Shown: one piece after another, positions 23,457-35,178 of the stretch | Numbering within the stretch: position 1 is the first letter of the stretch | Layout: each line of letters starts with the position of its first letter | Assembly (NCBI GenBank): GCA_031763025.1 | Contig: JASSKH010000006.1 | Coordinates: 455,380 to 519,379 of the forward strand | Direction of reading: 5' to 3' | Source: Macrocystis pyrifera | Taxonomy: Eukaryota > Sar > Phaeophyceae > Laminariales > Laminariaceae | DNA length: 64,000 bases | Translations under genes and position numbers: made by a program | Notes under the pieces: generated by a model | Told to the model about the DNA's origin: nothing | The model's input: the letters and a program-made list of their open reading frames with translations, nothing else | Databases searched by the model: none

Positions 23457-25629
23457 TGCACACCCTGGACAATAGACAATAGTCCAATAGTCTATTAATA
23501 GCTTCCTATTGCAATTGACTGTCTATTGTGGTCCCTAAAATTCCAGTTAATTGAAAGGCGTCGAGCTCTATTATCCAGACAATTTCTATTAAGTGACCCC
23601 TACCTGACCCTATTGTCCAGACAATTTCACTTTATAGGTAGTCTCCGTAATCAATGGTCCGGACAATTCCAATTAATGGACCTTCTCCTAAATAAATTGT
23701 CCGGCCAATTCCAATTGACAGACTGTCTCCTGAATCAATTGTCTCGACAATTCCAATTGACAGCCGGCCCCCCGAAATAGTTGTCCGGACAATTTCAATT
23801 AGTAGACTGACGCCAAAAGTATTTGTCCCGACAACTCCAAATAGTAGACAGTCTCACAGATCAATAGGCTCGACAATTCCAATTTATACACAGTCTCCAA
23901 AATCAATTGTCCGGACAATTTCAAATAGCAGACTGCTTTCTAAATCAATTGTCCGGGCAATTCCAATTGATAGACAGTATACAAAATCAACTATCCCGAC
24001 AATTTCGCCTAATACGAAATCTCCTAAACTACTTCAGACAATGCCATCATTGGTGGGCAGTCTCCAAATTAACTGCCCGTACATTTTAAAACAACAGTGC
24101 ATACGGATTACCTTGTTTCGTGAAAACTTATTTGAATGATTTACATCTGAGCACATGGGCTAAGCGGTATCAAAACTTCCTACCTGCGGAGATAAAATAC
24201 AAAACTAACGTTGAGGTGTCCCGCCCTTTTCTGCTTATGCCTTGGACAATAGACCTATCAATAGACTATTACCCCTACAGCAGAATCACGAAGTTGTCTA
24301 TTAATTGGAATTGTCCGGGCAAGTGATGTCATACACTGTCTAGCAATTGAAATCGTTTAGACAATTGATCTCGGATACTGTCTAACAATTGGATTTATTC
24401 GGACAATTGATATCGGGCACAGTTTAACACTGTTTAACAATTGGAATTGTCCAGACAAATAATTTTGGAGACTCTCTATCAATTGAAGTTGCCCTGACAA
24501 TTGATTTCAGAGACTGTTCATTAATTGGAATTGTCTGAACAATTGATGTTTGGTGCTTTTCAATAATTGGAATTGTCCAGACAAATGAGCTCGGAGACTG
24601 CCTAACAATTGAAATTGTGCTGGCAAATGATTTCACAGGCTGTCTATTAATTGGAATTGCTTGAACGATTGATATCGGGTGATTTACATGAATTGGACTT
24701 GTCGGGGCAACTGCTTTAAGATACCGTCTATTTATTGGAATTGTCCGGACAATGGGATTCGGAAGCGATCTACTAATTGGAATTGTCATGACTATCGAGT
24801 TTAAGAGGGCTCTGTTATTTGAAAGCTGGCAGCTACTTGTAGGACTACATTTGATCTGGTCAGTACACAACAGTACCACCATGCTAGTATTATTGCCTCT
24901 ACAACAGGATCGGGAACTTCCCTCAATACGCAATCATTTGCAAGGTTCTTTATTGTGCCATATTACGAGTAGTATCAATTCAATGGGGAGTGTCTCTATC
25001 ATAATACAATAAACTACTAACTGTAGGTACACGGCCATGACATTTATCGAGCAATTGATTTCTTGCGCGGCATTTGAAAAGAATTGTGCCGACAGATCCG
25101 TTTGGACAATTCCATTTAATTGACAGCACCCGATATCAATTGTGCGGACAATTTCAGTTAATAAGCTGTTCAGATAAATCCAATTAATAGACAGCTCCCG
25201 AAATCAATTGTCGGAACAATTTCAGTTAGTGAACAACACCCGAAATCAATTGTCTGGACAATTCCAATTATTGGATAGCACCCGAAATCAGTTTGCTGAA
25301 TACTTCCAATTAATTGGCAGTCTCCACAACCAATTGTTTGGACAATTCCAATTCATAGACAACACTCGAAACCTATTGCTCACACAATTCCAACTAGTAG
25401 ATGGTATTCGAAATCAATTGCCTGGACAATTCCAATTCATAGGCAATCGCCGAAAACAATTGCCTGGCCAATTTCAATTAATGGGCAATCGCCGAAATCA
25501 ATTGTGTAGACAATTTCAATTAATAGACAGCCACCAAAAACAATTGTCAAGACTAATCCAATTAACACACATCCTCCTGAATCAATTGTAGACAAAATAG
25601 ACTATTGAAATCGTAATTGTCCAGGGTGT
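23457..25629. repeat. Foldback-like array of about 51-bp units
   Basis: Units carry the palindromic core CAATTGTCCGGACAATT plus CAATTGATAGACAG. About eleven forward units (23530-24110), about ten reverse units (24290-24800) and about ten forward units (25090-25620). The whole is bounded by CACACCCTGGACAAT at 23457 and its reverse complement at 25629. Being 17 codons long, the units give long repetitive open frames that are not genes. Confidence 0.7.
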
Positions 25630-25689
25630 GATATGTTGACGAAGTGCCTAAGCGCTGGTGCTTGCCGATGCACATTCCTGAGGGTGCTA

Positions 25690-25812
25690 TTCCGGGGGAC
25701 CATAGTAAATATGACCTACGGTACACACGAAAACCGGTAACAGGCATATATTTACCTATTTTTACTAACAATATTTAGGTCCTAATTAATTTGGTCCTAG
25801 ACCTCCGTAATA
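25690..25812. mobile_element. MITE, TTACGGGGG family
   Basis: Left end ACCATAGTAAATATGACC is good; right end is altered (CCTAATTAATTTGGTCC). It lies next to the end of the foldback array. Confidence 0.65.
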
Positions 25813-25959
25813 GCATCCTCTTAAGGTCATACCAGGTATATAATATAAACAAATTATTACGTACGGGTACGTAAATCGTCTTCTTGTCACGAGAAAAAAA
25901 TGCTCGGAGTGTCACAAGGAGTACCCTGGGCTGAGTATTTGATCGATATTTTACCCCTA

Positions 25960-26090
25960 TTATAGCTCAGTAGGTAACACCTTCACATTTGGCGTCGACG
26001 AGGTCCGAGTTAGTATTGGATCATTTTTTGAGTTCGTATTTAAGTAAAAAGTAAGACTAAAAATAAAGAGATGTGAGGCTACGTTTGTGG
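25960..26090 (+). mobile_element. tRNA-like sequence, probable SINE head
   Basis: TATAGCTCAGTAGGTAACAC is an excellent A box and GAGGTCCGAGTTAG a degraded B box about 35 bp later; the rest does not fold as a tRNA. Followed by A-rich unknown sequence. Confidence 0.4.
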
Positions 26091-26289
26091 GTTTGTCATG
26101 GGGTGGTATTAAACACCTCTCACTGCTGTATAAGTATCGGTCGATTTTCGCCTCGCCCCCGTTGATAGGATGGTGGGTCGCTTTTTTTCTTCTTGTATAT
26201 TCTCCCCCCTAGCTTGTGGTAGGACGGTGTGGTTTTCGTTGGCTTTTTCCCTGCCCCTTACGGGTATAGGCCTATTTTCTTTCCCGTTT

Positions 26290-26425
26290 TATCTTCGCGG
26301 TATCTTCTCGGCTTCGTTTGCCTCGCTGTTCAGAGGATGTGGGAGCGTGTGCTTTGAGGAGAGCCGCGTCTCTTTGGTTCGTGCTCTTGAGCAGTTCGTG
26401 GAACCGGGTTTCCACTAAATCAAGC
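26290..26425. repeat. Dispersed repeat, copy 1 of 2
   Basis: TCGGCTTCGTTTGCCTCGCT to GGAACCGGGTTTCCAC; pairs with 28310-28415. Both read on minus as a similar peptide (RFHEL...LLK.H..TS), suggesting an old transposon ORF. Confidence 0.5.
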
Positions 26426-27390
26426 TCCGTGTTGTTGCTGCTGTTGCCTTCAGATGAAACAGGTGTTTCCACCCAACGACACTACGCCCAGCGTCCGTCT
26501 TGATGCTGCATCCTATAGAGAGATCCAAGGTATGTGCTTGAATGCAGACGGCACTTTTACAGAGAAACCCAAAATTATCCCAATTGGAGTAAAAAGTAAG
26601 CACACATACATGAGTTGCCTCAACGCACGGGGTGCGAAAACGAAACGACGAACTCAAAACGAAGAGAATAAGAACCAAAAGACAACGCATAAAAAGCAAA
26701 CATGATCCTGAAAATAATTATTATTGCTATTAGGCTTGCCATCCGACAAGGTGCAGCATGAGCTTCACCGTTGATCGATCAAAACATTCCTGATATTATT
26801 TTTTTTACAAAATACAAAATAAGCAAGAATACAAGAACCAAAAAAGCCTGCCAGAGGAACAGGCGCGCGGTGAAGAGGAAAGCACATGCCTGCTGCACGG
26901 ACGAAGCAACGTGAATAGGATAAAGAGATTGGAGTAAGAGGTGTGGGGGGGGACAGGTTGTGGGAAAGGTTCGTAGAACGGTCATCGCACATGTACCCAT
27001 GGAAGATACAGGTGCCACATCTGAGAATCTTTCCGAGCACTGGGAGAACTGGGCTTAGTAACCTGAGCATTCTTGAAGTCGAGACGGGCCTTGTTTGCCC
27101 GTCCGAACCTCACTCAACCCCTCTCTTCTCCACGCTGCTAACTCAACGTGGAGGGCTCTCTCCTTGCCCCAAATATAAGAAAGAAAGCGTGCAGCCTTCG
27201 GTAGCAGGCTTAAGCTACCACGTCACTGGGGACCTTTGAAACTCTACGAAAATAGGAAGTCCATATTCGCGACCTTGATTGGATTGATTCGGACTCACGC
27301 TGAATGCGAAAAAATACGTGATTTTTATATTCTTTGTTGTACTTGAGGAAATACAAAGAGAGGGAGAGATAACGAAAGAGCACCGTCGTG

Positions 27391-27774
27391 ATGGATTCGA
27401 CCGAGTTCGGCCTGACCGCCTCTCGAAAGCGGAGCATAAAAAAGAAAGAGGGCAAACACAAGAAACAAGCGGCCAAGGGTACCCCGGCGAGACACCCACG
27501 ATCGTCACATCCCACGACTAATCTCGATGCTGTCGCCGAACCAGACGGAGGCGAAAAGAGCAACGAGTCTAATCTCGATGGTGTCGACGGAGACGAAAAG
27601 AACAACGAGTCTGCGGAAGAAACTGAACCAGAAAACTCTTTTTCAATCGCAGAAGACATCATCGCAGCTGCTGCGACGAATGGTGTCACGTCTACTCTTC
27701 GAAAGATAATGGCAACGAGAACGACTCCCAGTAGGGAGTCCACACATTTGGAGAGGAAGAAAATAAAAAGATAA
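27391..27774 (+). CDS. 127-codon ORF, unknown, Lys-rich then acidic
   Basis: An ATG at 27391 opens a frame that begins MDSTEFGLTASRKRS, is very basic up to about residue 40 (KKKEGKHKKQ), then has an acidic near-repeat (EKSNESNLDGVDGDEKNNES), an Ala-rich stretch and a basic end ERKKIKR before TAA. Composition resembles a nuclear or chromatin-bound tail more than translated repeat. No family was recognised. It lies between two related repeat pieces (26290-26420 and 28310-28415), so it could be an internal ORF of a mobile element. No splice partners were identified. Confidence 0.35.
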   Translation: MDSTEFGLTASRKRSIKKKEGKHKKQAAKGTPARHPRSSHPTTNLDAVAEPDGGEKSNESNLDGVDGDEKNNESAEETEPENSFSIAEDIIAAAATNGVTSTLRKIMATRTTPSRESTHLERKKIKR

Positions 27775-28309
27775 AAAAGAGAGAAATAAGGCAAACAAGC
27801 AAGAAAATCGTACAACAGGGAGGCGACTGTAAGTATAGGGTAGATAGGTTATTCCCGTCCCTGCTACAACTGTTATGATACTGCTTTGTATGAGAGGTTG
27901 AAAGCCCGGTAACCGATATTTATCTTTTTTGTCGTTTTCCTGGACTTTGGGAGGTATTTTTTTTTTCTGCTCGATGTGTCTCTGGTTTGTTTTCTTTTTA
28001 ATGGGCTGGGTTGGGGATGTGTTTTTGCGTATTTTGTCCTGCCTACGCCCCCCGCTCAGTGTCGGGACTGGTCTAGGTAATCGGCCGCTCATTTGCGGCC
28101 CGGGACGCGTTTTCAGAGTTGTGGGCTGGGTTTAGGTGGTTCTTGCCGTGTTCCGTGTTATTTTGCTTTTCGTTTCCGTATTCACGTCGCTTTTCCATGC
28201 ATCTTCCTCGCCTCCCACCCCCCGTGCGGGCGGCATGGCGATGGCTTTCATGGACGATTTCTTCCTGCCCCTTGAGGCTGGGCCTTCCCTTCTTCTTTTT
28301 TTTTACGTA

Positions 28310-28415
28310 CTATGCCGGCTTCGTTGCCTCGCCGTTCAGAAGTGTGGGAGTGGGTTTTGAGGAGCCGCATCTTCGACTCGTGTTCCAGTTCGTGGAATCG
28401 GGGTTTCCATGAATT
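28310..28415. repeat. Dispersed repeat, copy 2 of 2
   Basis: CGGCTTCGTTGCCTCGCCGT to GGAATCGGGGTTTCCAT; see 26290. Confidence 0.5.
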
Positions 28416-28494
28416 TCCCATAATTCTGCATATACGGCTCATCAGAGTGGGCTAGTCTTATGATACTGCTTTGTATGAGGTTAAAAGCCCGGTA

Positions 28495-28740
28495 ATTACC
28501 TGGGTTCAGGCACTGGGAACATATTTGTAGTACTTGGAAGGCGCATCTTAGATGGAAAACCTTGGAGGGGTTTTCCAGAGACGCACGAGCTTGGTCTCAG
28601 TCTCCGCGTGCACGAAAGGAATAAAACTGCTCTTCTTCTATCTCTAAGCAAGCAACACACGTGAGTACCAACGAGTATCGACTTAATAGGCAGACCTGTC
28701 CAGGGATACAGAGTGTCCCGCCTGCTTGATCTTAACATAA
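28495..28740. repeat. Dispersed repeat, second family
   Basis: Homologous with gaps to 29320-29580 (GGCACTGGGAACATA / GGTATTGGGAACGTA; CACGTGAGTACCAACGAG / CGCGTGAGAAACAGCGAG). The GATACTGCTTTGTATGAG lead recurs at 27876. Confidence 0.5.
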
Positions 28741-28886
28741 CGCCAAAGTCAGGGACCTCTCCACACGGTCTGCCATCTCCCTCTTTCCTCTCGTCGACTG
28801 CGGTGTCAGGTGTCAGCACCGCCGCTGTCGCGCCCCCCCCGTACCAGTGAATAAACCAGCAATAACCAAAGAAAGCTACCATTATT

Positions 28887-28994
28887 ATACGGGGGAACAT
28901 AGTAAATAGGACCAATTATTGTTAGTAAGAACAGGTATTTACATGTTTTTTTTTGTGTTTTCCGTGGGTCCTATTTACTATGTTCCCCGTAATA
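28887..28994. mobile_element. MITE, TTACGGGGG family
   Basis: Complete: TACGGGGGAACATAGTAAAT to TTTACTATGTTCCCCGTAA. Confidence 0.75.
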
Positions 28995-30289
28995 CCTTGC
29001 ACCTGGTAAAATTTGGGGCTGCTGTCACATGTAATTTTCACAGGTTAACTCATTGGTCGAAGCGGTACGTTGGCACACGATTATCCATTTCGTTTCTGCA
29101 ATCATCGACAGCGGTATCGGTACTGCTACCCCCCCTCCCCTTCCCGTTTTCCTTGTCGCCATCACTCGTGGCGTCCTCTGCTGCGTGGCTTTGCCAGCTC
29201 CTCTCCTCTTCTTGCATCTGTACCATCTCGCCATGAAACAGTCCGCCGCTTCGTATACTTCTGCATTTGCGGCTCTTCCGAGTGGGCAGGTGTCAGGGTA
29301 TTTTTAGCCTGCTTTGAATGGCCGGTAAACGCCCGAGTGCAGGTATTGGGAACGTACTGAATTTGCTTGGAAGGTGTATTTAGATAAGAAACCAGGGGGT
29401 TTCAGGCCGAGAATTTCGCGAGCCCTGGTCTTCCATCGTGCTGAGATTACAAAAACTGATATCTTCTAGTTCGACCTATTTTCTAAACGATCAGCACGCG
29501 TGAGAAACAGCGAGAACATACATGCTCAATAGACACAACCTGGCGAGGGATGCTCTGTGTCCCTCTCTGCTTATCTTCTTGAACGCATGTACATGTGCCG
29601 AAAACAATGTACGTGTGCGGGAATTGTGTCCGTTTCACCGCAGGACCCATCCCCTGCGACAGGGCTTACAATATGAACGCTTTCTTTATCTGAACTGTTA
29701 TTGCCCTCGACGAAGTGCATTCGAGCGCTGTTCTCCGTTTGTTTGTTGTCGTTTTTTTGTGAAGTCGCAGTTGGAGTTGGTGAGAGTGACGAGAGAGAGA
29801 GAGCACATTGTAATATTATTTGGTAACAAGCTTCTTAACATTTTATTTTCGTGCGTTTCGTCTCCCTGAATTCGGAAAATGAACAAGTACCTGCTCTATT
29901 TCCAGTACGATTTTTGTTTATTATGCGTCCCACCAAGTCCCACTGAAATATCATCGCCCCAGCGTGCAAGTGTATGTATCAAGGTACCAGGTATTCATTA
30001 CTCGTATACAAGTACGTACCAAGTACGAGTTTATTTATTCATTTGAAAAAAACTGCAGATCGAAGAGAAGGGGGAAGGGGGGAGAGGGCACTCGCTCGCA
30101 TGTCATATTACCAGGTGCAATACACTGATCGGTATTGGAATTGATAAGCGTGAAACATGCTGTTGTAGTGCATAATATTCGTATCAATATCATAGGCCGG
30201 TGGACTGCCTATCGAGAATCGCACCCGAGTTACTATTGCGTTTAGAGCTGGATTATTGACACGAGTACAGCTGTAGTACGTAGCTTACT

Positions 30290-31270
30290 GCATAACAATC
30301 TCCTTCGAAATCGAGCGACGAATCCGTCTGATGCGGGCATGCCTCAAACGGTATGGTCCGGAACTGTACGATAGGACGAACGCACCGCTTATTCTGAAAG
30401 TCCGGATGCTGAAGGCCGAGGTGATTGAGACCTTGCTGTACGGGTGCGTGACGTGGACCCTCAATGCGGACCACTTCGCCAAGCTTCGATCAGCCCACCA
30501 CGAAGTCCTTCTGCGAGTCATTGGTTTCCAGCGCCGACTACGCACCGACCACACAACCCTCTCGTATGCGAAGGCGCTCAGGATAACACGATGCGAAAGT
30601 ATCGAAACGACCATCCGTAAACGGCGACTCTTCTTTGCGGGGGCTGTGGTGCGGCAACACGAGGGGCGATTGCCCAGTCGGTTGATGTTCGGGACGATCG
30701 CTGGTGGGGGGAGCCCGAAACGAGGCGGGCAGCCCAAGACTTGGCCTAGGGCCATTGCTGAGGACCTTAGAGTGTTCAAAGCCACCGAGGGATCAACGGA
30801 AGACTCCCCCTTAGTCTTTGGAGTTGGGACCGCACTGTGGCCCACTGCAGCAAAACAGACGGGAAAGTGGTACCGGGGAATCCTCGAAGCAGCTGAACAG
30901 TTCATGGGCAGGTGGCACGAGGCTGAGGCAAAGCTGAGTAGACAGCGCCGTGCATCCGCTGCAGGTAGTGTTAGAGGGAATGGGGGGAGGGGTAACAGCA
31001 GGAGGGGTAGAAGGAACACCGTACAAGTGTATGGGGGCAGGGGGGGGAACAGGAGGAGTAGAAGGGAAACCGCGGTAGAAGAGAGTAGCAGAGAGACCGC
31101 AGATAGGGTAGCAAGGTACCAGGCCGACTAATAGGTTGGACGTTTCTTTGCTGCTCGTACCGCCAACTGCTGCGGCCGTTCGGTATGCATTTTGATTTGT
31201 TTCCCTTCTTATCCTTATGAAAGAAATACTACATAGTGGGTGGGTGACGAGCGTATTCTGGCCCACTCAC
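30290..31270 (+). mobile_element. LINE reverse transcriptase C-terminal fragment, intact frame
   Basis: The frame is open from before 30331 to TAA at 31131. It reads EIERRIRLMRACLKRYG, LKAEVIETLLYGCVTWTL, LLRVIGFQRRL, ESIETTIRKRRLFFAGAVV, which is the post-catalytic region of a non-LTR retrotransposon reverse transcriptase (the tail of endonuclease/RT polyproteins). The catalytic YADD part is absent, so it is 5'-truncated. The C-terminus is Gly/Arg-rich (GNGGRGNSRRG). It is unrelated in sequence to the poly(C)-LINE and has no C tail. Confidence 0.75.
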
Positions 31271-31565
31271 TATTGCTCTTGTTACTTAGTTAAGTGTTCA
31301 CCGGGATGCATAGTCCCCTTTTTCCCTCTCGTATCTTTCCCCTTGCACGTCCCTTTTGGCTCGTGCTCGGGGTAAGTATGTATGTGTCTGAGCTTTGGCT
31401 TCCCATTTTATTTATTTATTTGGGATTCTTCTCCTTTTCTTTTCTTTTTCTTGTTCTTTTTCGGTTTGGTTTCTTCGTTGCTTCTCTTTCTTTATGGTGT
31501 ATTTTGGTTGCTGGCGTATGTATGTATGTTGTGTCGGCCGCACCTAGTGCGAAGGCATGGTATTG

Positions 31566-31725
31566 CGTAGGCTATTAATGCATTACGGTGTGTTATCTCT
31601 GTGTCGTAGTCTGTGACCACAGAGCTCGTATCTTTCTAGGGTGAAGAATCAGCACGGACACTGGGCTTGCTGGATGTCGACGAGTAGAAGAACGGTTTAA
31701 TGTGAAGAACACACACACACACAGT
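31566..31725 (+). mobile_element. (AC)n-tailed SINE-like repeat
   Basis: Near-identical to 23068-23230 through the AC run, followed immediately by a diverged second copy (31726-31885, GTCGACGGGTAGCAAG). Confidence 0.6.
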
Positions 31726-31885
31726 AATGAGTAGTTTTTATCTGTGCCGTAGTTTTGTGACTTGACAGCAGAACTTATTGTTGTACCCTATCTAGGATTG
31801 AAGAATCGGCACGGGCACACTGGTTGTACTGGATGTCGACGGGTAGCAAGAATGGTTAAATGCGAAGGACACGCACACTTCACAG
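31726..31885 (+). mobile_element. (AC)n-tailed repeat, diverged copy
   Basis: Same order of blocks as the preceding copy (CGTAGTTTTGTGAC, GATTGAAGAATCGGCACGG, GGATGTCGACGGGTAG), with indels. Confidence 0.55.
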
Positions 31886-33100
31886 ACGACAATACCTACA
31901 TGCTAGTCTTCCTGTGATCTTCGGTGTCGAGTTTCGAATCTTGAGCTGCAGCAGCGGTGTACGGCGGTAGCAAAATTTAGTGTCTGCGATATTTCTGCTC
32001 ATGATGACCTAACGAGCATCTTTCGGGGTTCTGCGTTCTCCGGTTCGTTTTGTTTTGTTTGTTGTTGCACATCCTGACCCAGCAAAAACATATCTTAACC
32101 TCACTTACCACCTCATCACATTGCACCTTCAACGGATGCTCTTCTTGTGTGTACTTGATGTGATATCGTATGTCGGCATATGGTACCTGGCATGATGGTA
32201 CTACGGTTTGATATGCTATATGGGAAAACTTCGGTATGGGATACGGGATATGTTGGTGGTATGGTTTATCGGAAAAAAAACACCATATGTGGTATGTTTA
32301 TGTTGGCGGTATGGTACGGGGAAAACACAGTATGTGGTATGGTACGTTGGCGGTATGGTACGATGTTGTGGATATATTTTATGGCTAAATTTGCCTGGTG
32401 GTATGGTATGTTTCAGTATACAAGGTCCGCAAGGGTCGAATACGTCGTACGAATATCATCTGCAGCGACCTTTTATATCGACCATTGGAAAGTGTTCGAA
32501 AATATAATCCATGCGGACAGACAGACGGACAGACAGACAAGTTTGCAATTACCGCAGCTACTCAGTTTTACAAACTGAGAACTGAGACTCAGTTCCACAT
32601 ACTGAGAACTAGCGTTACGGCCGCGGCTCCGCCCTTGGCGCTGGCCCTGCGTTGCCCATAGTTGTTTGTAAGTACATGGACATAGTACAGTACTCGCAGA
32701 GTGCTATGATGTACTGCTCTGAACAGAAATGTATGAACTCCCTTGCCGGGTGGCATCGACCCGGCGAGTCCGGTAGAAGCCTCCACACACCTCGGTCAGA
32801 CAGATGATCGACTCCCATTTCATTATCAAGATACGTTAAGGCAGATGTATCACCCGAAGCTGTCCAATCTACAACAAACAGAAGCCCATGTTGTGCCGGG
32901 TGGGACCCGGGTAACCGGCGTGATCCACACACATACAAGTGGTAGCGCATGTTTCCTGTGATGGATCCGCCGTGCTCTGCATGTCTTGCACAACCTCTCA
33001 CAAGAAGGGCAGGTGAGGAACTAGATGATCTATAGTCGATAGATAAATAGATCAGATAAATCGTCATCTACGTATCGGTCCGGGGCGTGAAACTATACAA

Positions 33101-33184
33101 CACCGCTCTGTCCCAAAATATAAGGAACAATTTTATATGATTTTAATACGAAATATTTCCTTATTTTTTGGGACAGAGTGGTGT
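33101..33184. mobile_element. MITE, CCACTCTGTCC family
   Basis: About 83 bp; ACCGCTCTGTCCCAAAATAT and its inverted partner GGGACAGAGTGGT. Stowaway/Tc1-mariner style. Confidence 0.7.
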
Positions 33185-33391
33185 GTCAGACGCGTCCTTC
33201 GACAGAAGGGTACGTGGGACGTATCACTTTTATTTTTGCCGAGTTTTCTCCGATTTTTTTTTCGGAGCCCGTCTTGGCTGCTAAAAACTAACCCGGTATC
33301 ATCCCAGATTCTTGTGTTGCAATTCATATCCGCTCTATGTATACCCCTATTGTAGAGCCATGGGAGTGTTCATCGGGCTATCACCCTTTCA

Positions 33392-33530
33392 AGACCGCAG
33401 TCTCGTTTGGGGCACAAAGCACTCAACTTTCAAGTAGTTTGTCCCCAAAACGGGGCTAACCTTTAGTCCTACTCCTAACAGTCCTAGACTGGAAAATTTT
33501 GTCACCAAAGTACTTTTTGGGTTAGGTAAG
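33392..33530. mobile_element. MITE, TTTGTCCCCAAAA family
   Basis: GACCGCAGTCTCGTTTGGGG and TAGTTTGTCCCCAAAACGGG, with a further half-end (TTTTGTCACCAAAG). Confidence 0.55.
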
Positions 33531-33791
33531 TTCGATGGTAATACGTCGTACGCTATACAACTACTTATGAGGGAGGGGGAGGGGGGGGGGTTCCGTAATC
33601 AGCCCCCTTGATGGACTAAAAATAACACGTACCTCCCTTAAGTTTGCGAACGATACCAGGTATTTGGTTCTGAGTACTATTTTCCGGGAGACCATACAGA
33701 AGTACTCACAACCCACCATCGTATAGACAAAAGCCATACTGGTACAATACAATATTATATATTCCAATATAATACTTATCATTAGCATATT

Positions 33792-33900
33792 ATTACGCGG
33801 GACAATAGTAAATAGGACCTACGGTAGACACAAAAACCTTTACATTTACCTATTTTTACTAACAATATTTGGTCCTATTTAATATGGATCCCCCGTAATA
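33792..33900. mobile_element. MITE, TTACGGGGG family
   Basis: Complete, with TA on both sides; right end GGTCCTATTTAATATGG. Confidence 0.75.
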
Positions 33901-34632
33901 GGTCCTGATAACTACAGAAGTATGTTTCCCCCCCCCGGAAATATTCGGGCTTCCGCCGTGGGCACTGACTGCACCGCTCTGTCAACGACGCACGCTAGAG
34001 CGCCCCTCACTGCTGACCGATGAATGCCGCATGATGTCGAAACTCTGCAGCCACAGCAGTAGTACATCTATTAATAGTAATAATAATAGGAACAGACGCC
34101 TGTTGACCAAGCGGGACACCACGAAAATGCTTCGTACCACAATAAAATTATTTGACCGGGGGGGGGAGGGGCGGGGGGGGGGGGGGGGGGGCTACAACAA
34201 CAGCGATATTAGAACGAACCACTGCGGGAGGTTATCACAGTAGACCTCTTACGCTGCTCGCGTCCATCGTCATTCTACTGGTTTACGTACAACACACCCG
34301 GATATGTATTACCTCGTATGCGTGTGGTACTGCGTAAACCACAGATGGGCCATGGCCCTCTTCATGCCACCCACCCCTAGCAAGACGCCTCACTAGCGCA
34401 GCCCTGGCCCTGAAAGGCAAAATTGATACCGGTAGGTACCAGGTACTCGGTGCCCCACACCAACACGTACCACGTACAGTATACAGAGCAGGTGCTCAAC
34501 TTAGAGGCAATGATACTACCCAATAAAGTACGGTATCAAACACTCGTACAGCAGTAGATCAACTGAGCAACACCCGATCAGGTACTAACTAAACTTACCG
34601 CAAACTTGCTCATACCCCCCCCCCCCCCCCTG

Positions 34633-34708
34633 TGCTCCGTCTCGAAAGGGATGCGTGGTCAATGGTCAAATGACTAAGGCAAGCAACAAATGAGTACCCC
34701 CCCCACTC
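34633..34708 (+). mobile_element. poly(C)-LINE 3' fragment
   Basis: About 68 bp of the LINE 3' end (TGCTCCGTCTCG, GGGATGCGTGG, GACTAAGGCAAGC, ATGAGTAC) followed by eight C. It is preceded by a 15-base C-run, so it lies inside an older C-tract. Confidence 0.7.
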
Positions 34709-34953
34709 CCCAACGTAACCCCTCCTCCTCTCCCCCCTCTTCCCCCTCCCCAGTCAAAATACTCGTAAAGTAATTGAGCAAGACCCTACCAAGTACTGAC
34801 TAAACTTACCATTAACCTCCCCCCCCTCACCGAGTATACCCCCCCCCCCTCCCTTATCCTCCCCTTCCGTCCCTTTTCCCCCTCCCTCAACCCTCCCCAC
34901 CCCCCCCCCCAGTCCTCAGGCTATGGTGGACGTACATTTGCAAACGACCCGGC

Positions 34954-35147
34954 TCAGTAGATAAACGACCACAACCGCAGGCCGAAGTCCCCGCGGCCCG
35001 ACCTCGACGCTAATGCCGCCAGGATCGGTCGCTTCGGGTGAAACTTGGCGGAGTTAAAGCCAGCCGAATCTAGGCCCACCGAATCGAATGAGTGGGCGTT
35101 CGCCCCGGTCTCCACCTCGGCCTTACATGGAAGGTAGGCATGTACGG

Positions 35148-35178
<31 letters not shown>

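Noticed and set aside
23526-25591. Frames reading LSGQFQLIDS repeats
   Set aside because: The 51-bp unit is a multiple of three; open frame is a by-product of the array.
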